DNA of 64,000 bases from Microbacterium excoecariae (GCF_011326725.1 NZ_JAANCO010000001.1:1584633-1648632), one strand, 5' to 3'. Positions 1-8,887 are shown, numbered from the stretch's first letter. Notes: generated by a model from the letters alone, not told the origin. Program-made: numbers and translations.

Positions 1-14
1 CTCGGCCTTCGTCT

Positions 15-40
15 CCCACCCCCGGCCGTTGGGGGGTGGG
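15..40. terminator. GC-rich hairpin at left edge
   Basis: A 9-bp stem (15-23 pairing with 32-40) with an 8-nt loop lies downstream of the leftward lipoprotein gene, next to a second, longer hairpin. No T-run follows on either strand, so a terminator role is inferred only from position. It could instead belong to a gene beyond the left edge. Confidence 0.35.
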
Positions 41-56
41 GGGCGTCGGGGGGGTA

Positions 57-93
57 TCGTCGACGGGCCGCCCGGTCGGCGGCCCGTCGACGA
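57..93. terminator. Perfect 16-bp hairpin after the binding-protein gene
   Basis: Bases 57-72 are an exact inverted copy of 78-93, with a 5-nt loop. It lies 25 nt past the stop codon of the leftward substrate-binding protein gene, where a terminator is expected. There is no U-tract, which is common for terminators in GC-rich actinobacteria. Confidence 0.6.
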
Positions 94-117
94 TTCGCGT
101 CGCGGTGAGCGGCGGCG

Positions 118-1737
118 TTATCGCGTCAGCGAGGCCATTCGCAGCTTGAACGAGGCATCGAGCACGACCCCCGAGACGTCGCTGGCGGCGACCGCGACCT
201 GCGCGCCCTGCAGGTAGGGCACGGTCGAGAGGTCCTCGGCGACCCGCTGCTGAATCTCACCGATGAGCGCTTCGCGCTCGGCGGCGTCGGGCGTAGAGGC
301 CTGCTGCAGGATGAGGTCGTTGACCTCGGCGTCCTCGTAGTGGTTCACGAGGAAGTTCTCCGTGAGGAAGAACGGCGTGAGGTAGTTGTCCGCGTCCGAG
401 TAGTCCGGGAACCATCCGAGCTGGTACGCGGGGTACACGTCCGCCACGCGGTCGTCCGAGTACTGTACCCACTCGGTGCCGGCCAGGGTCACGTCGAACA
501 GGCCGTCGGCCTCGAGCTGCTGCTCGATGAGGGCATACTCGTCTGCGGAGTTCGGGCCGTAGTGATCCGGGCTGTACTGCAGCGACAGCTCGACGGGAGT
601 CTCGACGCCCGCTGCGTCGAGCGCCTCCGCGGCGGCCTCGGCCGACGGACCGCCCGCGCCGTCGCCGTACATCTCCTTCAGCGGCTCGGTCGCGCCGGCG
701 AACCCCTCCGGCACGTAGGAGTACAGCGGCGTGTAGGTGCCGTCGTACACCTGCGAGCTCAGCGCCTCGCGGTCGAGAAGCGACGCGACGGCCTGGCGCA
801 CGGCGAGGGCCGCGTCGGCGTCCGCCTCGTCTGTCGCCGCGCCGTAGGGCTGGGTATCGAAGTTGAACACGATGTAGCGGATCTCGCCGCCGGGGCCGTC
901 GTGCACCGTGAGGGCGTCGTTCCCCGACAGGTCCTCGACGTCGCTCGGGGACAGGCTGCGGTAGGCGACGTCGACCGTGCCGTCCTCCACCGCGAGCTTG
1001 AGGTTCGAGGACTCGGCGTAGTAATTGAGGAGCACGCTGTCGTTGGCGGCCGGCGCGACGAGGCCCGAGTAGTTCTCGTTCGGCACGAGCTCGACGAGCT
1101 CGTTGAAGGTGTAGTCGCTGATGGAGTAGGGGCCGCCGAACGCGTTCGCCGCCACGATGTCGTCGTCGCTCGTGACCGCGTCGGCAGAGAACGACTCCTC
1201 GTCCACGATCGCGCCGGGGAAGCTCGTGAGCACGAAGGGGAAGGTCTGGTCGTTCTCGCTGATCAGATGGAACACGACCGTCTGCTCGTCGGGCGCCTCG
1301 ACCGATTCCAGGTTGAACAGGAGCGAGGAGGGGCCGTTCGGGTCCGCGATCGCGAGCTGGCGGTCGAACGTGAACTTCACGTCGCTCGAGGTGAGGTCGT
1401 TGCCGTTCGCCCAGGTGAGGCCCTCGGGCAGGGTGACCGTGTACTCGCTCGGTCCCGTGAACTCCGCCGTCTCCGCGAGGTCGGGAACGACGTCGGTGCT
1501 GTTGGGAGCGGTGTTGACGAGGTAGGGGAAGACCTGCGTCTGGAGCGTGAGGGATCCGTTGTCGTACGACCCGGCGGGGTCGAGGTGCGTGACGGTGTCG
1601 GTCGTGCCGACGATGATGTCGTTTCCGGAACCGGCGGATCCGCCGGGGTCGCCCGCGCAGCTCGCGAGGGTGACGGCGAGCGCCGCGGGAACGGCGACGG
1701 CGAGGGCGCGCGTGCGCGCCCGCGAGGGGAGTGTCAT
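118..1737 (-). CDS. ABC transporter substrate-binding lipoprotein, family 5 (peptide type)
   Basis: This is an extracytoplasmic binding protein of the SBP_bac_5 family (oligopeptide/dipeptide/nickel type), about 539 residues, typical for the family. The N-terminus is a lipoprotein signal: Arg-rich residues 6-10, a hydrophobic stretch, and the lipobox LASC with Cys27 as lipid anchor, so it should sit on the outer face of the membrane. The body carries the family pattern near residues 35-60 (IIVGTTDTVTHLDPAG) and ends in the usual lobe. I chose ATG 1737 because a GAGA lies 6 nt upstream; an in-frame ATG at 1749 is the alternative. No permease or ATPase gene is adjacent inside the window; partners may lie left of base 1 or elsewhere. 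Substrate unknown. Confidence 0.85.
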   Translation of the reverse strand: MTLPSRARTRALAVAVPAALAVTLASCAGDPGGSAGSGNDIIVGTTDTVTHLDPAGSYDNGSLTLQTQVFPYLVNTAPNSTDVVPDLAETAEFTGPSEYTVTLPEGLTWANGNDLTSSDVKFTFDRQLAIADPNGPSSLLFNLESVEAPDEQTVVFHLISENDQTFPFVLTSFPGAIVDEESFSADAVTSDDDIVAANAFGGPYSISDYTFNELVELVPNENYSGLVAPAANDSVLLNYYAESSNLKLAVEDGTVDVAYRSLSPSDVEDLSGNDALTVHDGPGGEIRYIVFNFDTQPYGAATDEADADAALAVRQAVASLLDREALSSQVYDGTYTPLYSYVPEGFAGATEPLKEMYGDGAGGPSAEAAAEALDAAGVETPVELSLQYSPDHYGPNSADEYALIEQQLEADGLFDVTLAGTEWVQYSDDRVADVYPAYQLGWFPDYSDADNYLTPFFLTENFLVNHYEDAEVNDLILQQASTPDAAEREALIGEIQQRVAEDLSTVPYLQGAQVAVAASDVSGVVLDASFKLRMASLTR

Positions 1738-1816
1738 GGCGATTCTCATCTCGAAGAAACGTGGTGTGCGACGCGATCGGGCGTCAGGGTTTTCCCGATC
1801 TTCACACAGCTTTGTT

Positions 1817-2755
1817 TCAGGATCGAATCTTTTGCCCGATATCTCGCGAACTTTCTTGAGCAGAATGGTCAGGAAGACCGGGCGAGACGGGCACGATGTC
1901 GTTGGGTGTCAGCCAGGCCGCGAGGATCGCGCGCCGCAGGGCGTTTCCGCGCTCGGCGAATGCGCGCTGCCGACGGACGTACTCGGCCTTCCCCTCGGGC
2001 GTTTCGATCGCGACGGCGCGCACCCCGAAGCCCGACAGGTCGTACGGCGCCGCCTCCATGTCGAGTTGGCGGATGTCGCGCGCGAGCTCGAACGCGTCGA
2101 GGAGGAGGTCTCCCGGGACGAGGGGGCCGAGCTTGACGGCCCACTTGTACACGTCCATGCCGGCGTGCAGGCAGCCCGGCTGCTCGAGGTCGGGCTGCGA
2201 CTCCCGCGTCGGGGCGTGGCGGTTGCGCGGCACGGCCTCGGGGGTGAAGAACCGGAATGCGTCGATGTGGGTGCAGGCGAGCTCGTGGGTCTCGACCACG
2301 CGATCCGTTCCGTCCTGGCCGAGGCGCAGGGGGTGCGGGTGGCGGTGCTCGCCCTCGCGATACACCATCGCCCACTCGTGCAGCCCGAAGCAGGCGAACT
2401 GCCCGGGGCGCTCCGCGGTGCGGCGCAGCATGATCTCGACGAGGCGGAGCAGCTGGGGCTTCTCGGCGCGGAAGGCCTCCGCGTCCGCCCACACGGATCC
2501 GGTCTCCGGATCCGATCGGTACCACCGCCACGCCGCGCGCGGCTCGCCCGCCGCGCCCGCGAGGGCCACGCCCGCCCCCGGGTGCCAGCGCCGGAGGACG
2601 GCCGGCTTATAGCCGTAGTAGGTGAAGAGAAAGTCCGAGACGGGATGCTTCTCGCCGCGCCGGGCGCGGGCGCGGTGGTCGGCCGTCAGGGCGTCGGCGC
2701 GCTCCTCGTGGCTCTGCGCCGCCCGGCGCCACGCGGCCTCGGAGAACGTGCGCAT
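1817..2755 (-). CDS. Conserved actinobacterial protein (often labelled 3-methyladenine DNA glycosylase; label doubtful)
   Basis: A 312-residue soluble protein. I recognise the family from actinobacterial genomes by the N-terminal pattern FLFTYYGYKPAVLRRWHPG (about residues 42-60), a His-rich middle (HRHPHPLRLGQ) and CLHAGMDVYKWAVKLGP near residue 200. Databases often call it 3-methyladenine DNA glycosylase, but I see neither the helix-hairpin-helix/Asp signature of AlkA/Tag nor the AAG fold pattern. Conserved His, Cys and Asp residues would suit a metal- or nucleotide-handling enzyme; that is speculation. It starts 4 nt after the stop of the M18 aminopeptidase gene, so the two are probably cotranscribed. 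Confidence 0.75.
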   Translation of the reverse strand: MRTFSEAAWRRAAQSHEERADALTADHRARARRGEKHPVSDFLFTYYGYKPAVLRRWHPGAGVALAGAAGEPRAAWRWYRSDPETGSVWADAEAFRAEKPQLLRLVEIMLRRTAERPGQFACFGLHEWAMVYREGEHRHPHPLRLGQDGTDRVVETHELACTHIDAFRFFTPEAVPRNRHAPTRESQPDLEQPGCLHAGMDVYKWAVKLGPLVPGDLLLDAFELARDIRQLDMEAAPYDLSGFGVRAVAIETPEGKAEYVRRQRAFAERGNALRRAILAAWLTPNDIVPVSPGLPDHSAQESSRDIGQKIRS

Positions 2756-2759
2756 CGGC

Positions 2760-4046
2760 TCAGCGGGCCAGCACGCGCGCCATGGCGCGCGAGAGATACC
2801 AGGGGTCGACGACGGCCGTGAGCTCGCGCGCCGAGTGCATCGACAGGATCGGGACGCCCACGTCGACGGTGCGGATCCCCAGGCGCGTCGCGGCGATCGG
2901 CCCGATCGTCGAGCCGCACGGGACCCCGTTGTGGGAGACGAACTCCTGGGTCGGGACGCCCGCCTCGCGGCAGGCCGAGGCCCACGCCGCGGCGCCGTGC
3001 GCGTCGGTGGCGTAGCGCTGGTTCGCGTTGATCTTGAGGATCGGACCCCCTCCCGCGACGGGGCGGTTCTCGGGGTCGTGGCGGTCGGCGTAGTTCGGGT
3101 GGACCGCGTGGCCGACGTCGCTCGAGACGTGCAGCGAGCGCGCGAAGGAGCGGGCGCGATCCTCCGCGCCGCCGCCGAGGCTCGCGAGGATCCGCGTGAG
3201 GACGTCCTCGTGGAACGGGCCCGCGGCGCCCGAGCGAGAGGCGGATCCGATCTCCTCGTGGTCGAAGGCCGCGAACATCGCGATGTGGCGGGCGGGGCGC
3301 GCGTCGGCGATCGCCTGAAGGCCGGCGTGCGTCGAGAGGAGGTTGTCCAGGCGCCCGCTGGCGAAGAGCGCGTGGTCGGCGCCGAAGGTGCGCGGCGGCT
3401 GGGTGTCGGCGGCGACGATGTCGAGGCCGGCGACGTCGGCGGCGGCCACCCCCGCCTCGCGCGCGAGGACGGCGACGATGTCGGCGGCCTCGGCGTCGCC
3501 GAGGCCCCACACGGGCGCCGTGTGCCGCTGCTTGTCGAGCGTCAGGCCGTCGTTCGCCTGGCGGTCGAGGTGGATGGCGAGCTGCGGGATCCGCGCGATC
3601 GGGCCCGTGCGCACGATGTGCTCGGCGCCGTCGGAGGTGACGAGGCGCCCCGCCAGCTCAAGCTCGCGGTCGAGCCAGGAGTTCAGCAGCGGGCCGCCGT
3701 AGACCTCCCATCCGAGCTGCCACCAGCCGCCCGCGCCCGAGGTCGTGGGGCGCGGCTTGAGCTTGAAGCTCGGCGAGTCGGTGTGGGCCCCGATGATGGA
3801 GAACGGGGTCGCGGCGTCCGCGCCCTCGGGCACCACGAAGGCGATCACGGATCCGTCGCGCACGACGTACCGGCGGTCGCCGGGGGCGATGCGCCACGCG
3901 TCGGCCTCGTCGAGCGCGGCGAATCCCGCGGACTCGAGCCGCCGGGCCGCCTCGCGGGCGGCGTGGTAGGACGAGGGCGAGGCCTGAACGAAGGCGGCGA
4001 GGTCGTCGATATGGGCGCGGGCGTCGGCGGGAATCGAGGAGGTCAC
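2760..4046 (-). CDS. M18 family aminopeptidase
   Basis: A zinc aminopeptidase of the M18 (aspartyl aminopeptidase) family, about 428 residues, the normal length. It removes N-terminal, preferentially acidic, residues from peptides in the cytoplasm. Visible family motifs are GAHTDSPSFKLKPRP (zinc His), ASGRLDNLLS (bridging Asp), DHEEIGSAS (catalytic Glu pair) and SSDVGHAVHPNY (second zinc His), followed by INANQRYATD. The open frame runs far upstream, but similarity begins at GTG 4046. GAGAAT lies exactly 6 nt before that codon, consistent with leaderless translation. It leads a two-gene unit with the conserved protein downstream. Confidence 0.93.
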   Translation of the reverse strand: MTSSIPADARAHIDDLAAFVQASPSSYHAAREAARRLESAGFAALDEADAWRIAPGDRRYVVRDGSVIAFVVPEGADAATPFSIIGAHTDSPSFKLKPRPTTSGAGGWWQLGWEVYGGPLLNSWLDRELELAGRLVTSDGAEHIVRTGPIARIPQLAIHLDRQANDGLTLDKQRHTAPVWGLGDAEAADIVAVLAREAGVAAADVAGLDIVAADTQPPRTFGADHALFASGRLDNLLSTHAGLQAIADARPARHIAMFAAFDHEEIGSASRSGAAGPFHEDVLTRILASLGGGAEDRARSFARSLHVSSDVGHAVHPNYADRHDPENRPVAGGGPILKINANQRYATDAHGAAAWASACREAGVPTQEFVSHNGVPCGSTIGPIAATRLGIRTVDVGVPILSMHSARELTAVVDPWYLSRAMARVLAR

Positions 4047-4052
4047 GCTCCC

Positions 4053-4058
4053 ATTCTC
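4053..4058 (-). promoter_or_regulatory. -10 element of the M18 aminopeptidase gene (leaderless)
   Basis: GAGAAT on the minus strand ends 6 nt before the GTG start at 4046, so the transcript would begin at or next to the start codon. No Shine-Dalgarno sequence at usable spacing is present. Confidence 0.45.
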
Positions 4059-4081
4059 GCGCGCGCGGATGGGAGCGGGGT

Positions 4082-4792
4082 CTACGCGACCGCGTCGATA
4101 AGGTGCGGGCCGTTGTGGCGCACGTTGCCGACCGCGCGACCCACCTCGTGCCAGGCGAAGGACTCCGCGACGCGCTCGGCGTCGTCGATCGCGGCGTCCA
4201 GGACGTCGCGCGGCGCGGTCACGGAGGTGTCGAGCCAGGCGTCCGCGTGGTCGGCATCGAGGAAGACCGGCATCCGGTGGTGCACGGATCCGAGACGCCC
4301 GGCGCCGGATCGGGTGAGGATCGTGAAGCTCAGGAGCCAGCGCGCGGGGTCGTCGTCCGCGGCCTCCGGGTTCTTCCACCACTCGTAGAGCCCGGCGAAC
4401 AGGAGTGGCCTGTCGTCGGCCGAGTGGATGAACAGGGGCACCTTCTTGTCGTCCGTGACCTTCCACTCGTAGTAGCCGGTGGCCGGCACCACGGCGCGGC
4501 GGCGCGCGAGCGCCGGCGCGAACATGCGCTTCGCCTCGAGCTCCTCCGCCCGGGCGTTGAACGCGCGCTGTCCGATCGAGAGGTCCTTCGCCCATCCCGG
4601 CACAAGTCCCCACCGGGCGCTCTCGACGCGGCGCGTGGGCGGATCCGTCTTCGCGGAATCGAGCACGATGGCCGCGCGCGCGGTCGGGGCGATGTTGTAG
4701 GACGGCGCGGGGAGATCGTCGGCGATGTGATCGGCGCGCAGCTCGCCCACCAGCTCGTTTCCGACCCGGGCCACGACGAAGCGTCCGCACAT
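4082..4792 (-). CDS. SOS response-associated peptidase family protein (SRAP, HMCES/YedK-like)
   Basis: A SRAP domain protein of 236 residues. The family forms a covalent thiazolidine link through Cys2 to abasic sites in single-stranded DNA, protecting them at replication forks. Start ATG 4792 is fixed because Met-Cys-Gly-Arg-Phe must be the N-terminus (Met is removed, leaving the catalytic Cys). Other signature motifs are YNIAPT, ARWGLVPGWAKD, FNARAE, GYYEWK (Glu) and SVHHRMPVFL (His). The frame is open to 4927, but that extension cannot be translated in an active protein. A TACGCT hexamer lies 7 nt upstream of the ATG, suggesting a leaderless mRNA. It is divergent from the signal peptidase gene. 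Confidence 0.95.
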   Translation of the reverse strand: MCGRFVVARVGNELVGELRADHIADDLPAPSYNIAPTARAAIVLDSAKTDPPTRRVESARWGLVPGWAKDLSIGQRAFNARAEELEAKRMFAPALARRRAVVPATGYYEWKVTDDKKVPLFIHSADDRPLLFAGLYEWWKNPEAADDDPARWLLSFTILTRSGAGRLGSVHHRMPVFLDADHADAWLDTSVTAPRDVLDAAIDDAERVAESFAWHEVGRAVGNVRHNGPHLIDAVA

Positions 4793-4799
4793 GGTTCCG

Positions 4800-4805
4800 A
4801 GCGTA
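4800..4805 (-). promoter_or_regulatory. -10 element of the SRAP gene (leaderless)
   Basis: TACGCT on the minus strand, 7 nt before ATG 4792. No ribosome binding site is visible in between. Confidence 0.45.
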
Positions 4806-4889
4806 AGGGTTTCTGTCGATCGGCTGAACCCCGTGCGCCGGCGGCCGATGTCGCGTGTAATAGGTAAACGAAAGATGTCGGTTTTGTGT

Positions 4890-4908
4890 CGAGCGTGTAA
4901 CGCGCTCG
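4890..4908. promoter_or_regulatory. Inverted repeat in the SRAP / signal peptidase intergenic region
   Basis: CGAGCG (4890-4895) and CGCTCG (4903-4908) flank TGTAACG, about 20 nt upstream of the signal peptidase ATG. TGTAAC resembles a -10 box, so the repeat could be an operator or simply part of the promoter. No regulator can be named. Confidence 0.25.
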
Positions 4909-4926
4909 GCGCGGGGAGGAGCGGCA

Positions 4927-5418
4927 ATGGCGCCGACCACCATCGCGACGGCCGTGACGGGCGTCGCGCTCACGACGGGCGCGCTCTCGCGGCGCGCGTG
5001 GGTGCGCGTGACGGCGTTCGCCGCCGCGGCCCTCGCGGGTGCCGGGCTCGCGCTGAGCCTCGCGCTCGCCGCCCTGGGGGTCTCTCCGCTCGTGATCATC
5101 TCCGGATCCATGGCGCCCGTGTATCCCGTGGGCACCATCGTGTACTCGCAGAACGTGCCGGCGTCGTCCGTCGCGGTCGGCGATGTCGTCACGACCGACC
5201 GCTTCAACGGCCCCGGCACCGTGACGCACCGGGTGGTGCGCGTGGAGGCGGCGGGCGATCGCGTCGTCCTCACGCTGAAGGGCGACGCCAACCAGGGGGT
5301 CGATCGGGAGCCATACGAGGTGACCGAGGTGGGGATCGTGCGGGCGGCCGTCCCGTTCGCCGGCCTGCCGCAGCTCTGGATCCAGGACCTCCTCGGGATC
5401 GACCCGCTGACGGCGTGA
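4927..5418 (+). CDS. ER-type (SipW-like) signal peptidase I
   Basis: A membrane-bound S26 peptidase of 163 residues that cleaves signal peptides at the outer face of the membrane. One transmembrane helix spans about residues 27-57 and is followed directly by SGSMAPVYPVG with the catalytic Ser61. The general base is His101 in the TVTHRV motif rather than the Lys of classical LepB; this marks the archaeal/eukaryotic/SipW class. The conserved LKGDANQ box (118-123) is present. A hydrophobic segment near residues 139-153 may form a second membrane contact. A strong ribosome site (GGGGAGGAG) precedes the ATG. No obvious substrate gene lies beside it. Confidence 0.9.
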   Translation: MAPTTIATAVTGVALTTGALSRRAWVRVTAFAAAALAGAGLALSLALAALGVSPLVIISGSMAPVYPVGTIVYSQNVPASSVAVGDVVTTDRFNGPGTVTHRVVRVEAAGDRVVLTLKGDANQGVDREPYEVTEVGIVRAAVPFAGLPQLWIQDLLGIDPLTA

Positions 5419-5442
5419 GGCGGGCGCGGGGCGCCGGTTCGG

Positions 5443-8400
5443 TCACTGGAAGTCCCGTGACCGGTGCCCCACGCCGATGCGCAGGTCCTCGAAGCCGTCG
5501 GCGACGATGTTCGTCACGCCCTCCGGAGACCTCTCGAGGATGCCGCGCGCGATCAGCGCGGGGCTGTCGCGCACGAGGTGCCGGAAGCGCGTCCACACCC
5601 CGACCGAGCAGATGACGTTCACGAGGCCGTGCTCGTCCTCGAGGTTGAGGAACGTGATCCCTGACGCCGTGGCGGGGCGCTGGCGGTGCGTCACGAGGCC
5701 CGCGACCTCGACGCGCCGGCCGGGTTCGTGCGTGCGCAGCCCCGCCGAGGTCAGGACGCCGCGCGCGTCGAGCTGGGCGCGGAAATGGGTCATGGGGTGA
5801 TCGTCCGTCGACAGCCCCGTGGCCCACAGGTCGCCGGCGAGGCGCTCGTAGCTGGTCGGATCCGCGAACAGCGGCGGTTGCACCGCCAGGACCGTTCCCT
5901 CGAGATGCTCGGGGCGGTCCTGCGCGGCCGCCCCCGCGAGCCAGAGCGCCTCCCGCGTGCTGTGGCCGAGCGGCGCGAACGCCCCGGCGGTCGCGAGCGC
6001 CTCGAGGTGATGCTCCGCCAGGCCGGTGCGGCGGACGAGATCGTGGAGAGAGACGAACGGGCCGCCCCGGTCGCGCTCTTCGACGACGGCGCGGGCGGTG
6101 CGCTCGCCGATCCCCGTGACGCCCGCGAGCCCGAGGCGCACCGCAAAGCGCCCGTCGCGGCGGTGCCGGGCGGAGCGGTCGGGGGCGCTCGGATCGAACC
6201 CGGGGGGCTCCTCGCCCTCGGGCGGGAAGTGATCCTCCAGGCAGGAGTCCTCTCCCGTCGCCTCCCGGCGCGCGGGGTCGAGCGGCTCGAGCGTCTCGGT
6301 GACCCCCGAGCGCAGGATGTCCGGGCGGCGCACCTCGACGCCGTGCCGCCGCGCGTCGGCCGTGAGCGTCGCGGGGGAGTAGAACCCCATCGGCTGTGCG
6401 CGCAGCAGGCCCGCGAGAAAGGCCGCCGGGTAGTGCAGCTTGATCCAGGACGAGGCGTACACGAGCAGGCCGAAGGACAGCGAGTGTGACTCGGCGAACC
6501 CGAAGTTGGCGAACGCCTGGATCTGGCCGTAGAGGCGGTCGGCCTCCTTGCCGACGATGCCGTTGCGCGCCATGCCCGCGAAGAGCTTCTCGCGGAGCTT
6601 CTCGATCCGCTCCTGCCCGCGCTTGGAGCCCATCGCCCGGCGCAGCAGGTCCGCGTCCTCGCCCGTGCAGTCGCCGACTGCCATGGCCATCTGCATGAGC
6701 TGCTCCTGAAACACCGGTACGCCCTTCGTGCGCTCGAGGACGGGCTCGAGCTTCGGGTGCGTGTAGGTGACGGGGTCGAGCCCCATCTTGCGGCGGACGA
6801 ACGGGTGCACGGCCCCGCCCTGGATGGGGCCGGGGCGGATGAGCGCGATCTGCACGACGAGGTCGTAGAACCGCCTCGGCTGGAGGCGCGGCAAGAGGCC
6901 CATCTGCGCGCGCGACTCCACCTGGAACACCCCGATCGAGTCGGCCCGGCACAGCATGTCGTAGACGCCCGGCTCCTCGCGGGGGAGGTCGCGCAGGCCG
7001 AAGCTCTCGCCCGTCGCGTCGCGGATGAGGTCAAAGCAGTGCTGCAGCGCGGCGAGGATGCCGAGGCCCAGGAGATCGAACTTCACGAGCCCCATCCAGG
7101 CGGCGTCGTCCTTATCCCACTGGATGACGGTGCGCCCCGGCATGCGCGCGTGCTCGATCGGCACCACCTCGCCTACGGGCCGGTCGGTGAGCACCATGCC
7201 GCCCGAATGGATCCCCAGGTGCCGCGGCGCGGTCATCAGCTCGGAGGCGTAGGCGATCACCTGATCGGGGATGTCGTGCGCGGGGCCCGACTCCAGGCTC
7301 GCTCCCCAGCGCTCGACCTGCCGGGACCACGCGTCCTGCTGCCCGGGGGAGTAGCCGAGGGCCCGCGCGACGTCGCGCACGGCGTTCTTCGGCCGGTACT
7401 GGATGACGTTGGCCACCTGGGCGGCGCGCTCGCGCCCGTAGCGCTCGTACACCCACTGGATGATCTCCTCGCGCCGGTCGCTGTCGAAGTCGACGTCGAT
7501 GTCGGGCTCCTCGTCGCGCATGGCGGAGAGGAAGCGCTCGAACGGGAGGCGGTACGCGATCGCGTCGACCGCGGTGATGTCGAGCAAATAGCACACGGCG
7601 CTGTTGGCGGCGGATCCGCGGCCCTGGCAGAGGATGCCGCGGCGGCGCGCCTCGCGGACGATGTCGTACACGATGAGGAAATAGCCCGGGAAGTCCTTCT
7701 GCTCGATGACGTCGAGCTCGTGCGCGATGCGGCGCCTGTCCTCCTCGCCGAGGCGGGGGTAGCGCCGCGGCACGGCCGCCCAGACGAGCTCGCGGAGGTA
7801 GGACATGGGCGTATGGCCCGCCGGGACGTCCTGGCGGGGGAGCGCGGGCCGCGCCTGGCGCAGCGGGAACGCGAGCTCGTCGGCGAGATCCGCGGCGCGC
7901 TCGACGGCGCCCGGCCAGCGCGCGAACAGCCGCGCCATCTCGTCCCCCGAGCGCAGATGGGCCGCGGCGTGCGCGGGCATCCAGGCGTCGAGGTCGTCCA
8001 TGCTGCGCGTCGCCCGAATCGCGGCGACCGCCTGCGCCAGCGGCGCGCGCTCGGGCGCGGCATAGTGCACGTTGCCCGTCGCCACGACGGGCAGTCCCGC
8101 GGCGGAGGCCAGGCCCGCGAGCGCGTCGCAGCGCCGGTCGTCCAGGGGGTCGCCCCGGCGGGTGAGCTCCACGAAGACGTTGCCGCGCCCAAAGCGCGCG
8201 ACGAGCTCCGCGAGGGCCTGCTCCGCCGCGCTCTGCGGTGCGCCCGGGGTCCCGAGGTCGAGGGCCCGCCCGACGGCGCCCTTGCGGCATCCCGTGAGGA
8301 TCGCCCAGTGCCCCGCCGCCTCCTCGGCGAGCTCGTCGAGGTCGTAGAGCGGCCGCCCCTTCTCGCGCCCCCGGAGCTGCGCGCGTGTGATGGCCCGGGA

Positions 8401-8862
8401 CAGGCGGTGGTACCCCTCCTCGCCGCGCGCGAGCACGAGCAGGTGCTCCCCGACGGGATCCGCGGATCCCTTTTGCGGTGCGGGCAGCCCGAACGAGAGC
8501 TCGGCGCCGAAAACCGTGCGCACGGAGGTGTGCTCCGCGGCCTCCGCGAACCGCGCCGCCCCGTAGAAGCCGTCGTGGTCGGTCAGGGCCAGGGCGTCGA
8601 GCCCGAGCCGCTCGGCCTCCTCGACGAGCGCCTCGGGCGAGGAGGCCCCGTCGAGGAACGAGAAGGACGAGTGCGCGTGCAGCTCGGCGTACCGCGTCGC
8701 GCTCGATCCGCGCGGGACCCCGGGCGGCGCGTAGGCGCCCCGCTTGCGGCTCCACGCGGGGCTGTCCCCGCCGTCGGCGCCGGCGGGGCGCTCCTCGGGG
8801 CGACGCCCGCTCAGGGTCCGTTCGAGCTCGCTCCAGGAGATCGGGGGGTTGCGGAAGCCCAT
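5443..8862 (-). CDS. dnaE2: Error-prone DNA polymerase III alpha subunit DnaE2 (ImuC)
   Basis: A C-family DNA polymerase of 1,139 residues that performs mutagenic translesion synthesis with ImuA' and ImuB. An N-terminal PHP domain starts with ELHAHSS (60-66) and ALTDHDG (92-98). The polymerase core has the catalytic acidic cluster DIDVDFD near residue 455. A helix-hairpin-helix region and a C-terminal OB fold (VEVAGLVTHRQRPATASG) follow. The frame is open to 9324, but the product begins at MGFRNPP (ATG 8862), as in the family; the upstream frame overlaps imuB on the same strand in another frame. It lies 25 nt after imuB, as the third gene of an operon controlled by the tandem LexA-like boxes near 11.17 kb. 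Confidence 0.96.
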   Translation of the reverse strand: MGFRNPPISWSELERTLSGRRPEERPAGADGGDSPAWSRKRGAYAPPGVPRGSSATRYAELHAHSSFSFLDGASSPEALVEEAERLGLDALALTDHDGFYGAARFAEAAEHTSVRTVFGAELSFGLPAPQKGSADPVGEHLLVLARGEEGYHRLSRAITRAQLRGREKGRPLYDLDELAEEAAGHWAILTGCRKGAVGRALDLGTPGAPQSAAEQALAELVARFGRGNVFVELTRRGDPLDDRRCDALAGLASAAGLPVVATGNVHYAAPERAPLAQAVAAIRATRSMDDLDAWMPAHAAAHLRSGDEMARLFARWPGAVERAADLADELAFPLRQARPALPRQDVPAGHTPMSYLRELVWAAVPRRYPRLGEEDRRRIAHELDVIEQKDFPGYFLIVYDIVREARRRGILCQGRGSAANSAVCYLLDITAVDAIAYRLPFERFLSAMRDEEPDIDVDFDSDRREEIIQWVYERYGRERAAQVANVIQYRPKNAVRDVARALGYSPGQQDAWSRQVERWGASLESGPAHDIPDQVIAYASELMTAPRHLGIHSGGMVLTDRPVGEVVPIEHARMPGRTVIQWDKDDAAWMGLVKFDLLGLGILAALQHCFDLIRDATGESFGLRDLPREEPGVYDMLCRADSIGVFQVESRAQMGLLPRLQPRRFYDLVVQIALIRPGPIQGGAVHPFVRRKMGLDPVTYTHPKLEPVLERTKGVPVFQEQLMQMAMAVGDCTGEDADLLRRAMGSKRGQERIEKLREKLFAGMARNGIVGKEADRLYGQIQAFANFGFAESHSLSFGLLVYASSWIKLHYPAAFLAGLLRAQPMGFYSPATLTADARRHGVEVRRPDILRSGVTETLEPLDPARREATGEDSCLEDHFPPEGEEPPGFDPSAPDRSARHRRDGRFAVRLGLAGVTGIGERTARAVVEERDRGGPFVSLHDLVRRTGLAEHHLEALATAGAFAPLGHSTREALWLAGAAAQDRPEHLEGTVLAVQPPLFADPTSYERLAGDLWATGLSTDDHPMTHFRAQLDARGVLTSAGLRTHEPGRRVEVAGLVTHRQRPATASGITFLNLEDEHGLVNVICSVGVWTRFRHLVRDSPALIARGILERSPEGVTNIVADGFEDLRIGVGHRSRDFQ

Positions 8863-8887
8863 CAGTCGTCTCCCCGCTCGCGCCCGC

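Noticed and set aside
340..2136. Long open frame on the plus strand opposite the binding-protein gene
   Set aside because: Arg/Val-rich antisense frame caused by GC-biased third codon positions; no recognisable domain, and the opposite strand has a clear lipoprotein.
2760..5291. 843-residue reading of the M18 frame reaching past the SRAP gene
   Set aside because: Only the part after GTG 4046 resembles M18 enzymes; the rest is Arg-rich noise overlapping SRAP on the same strand in another frame.
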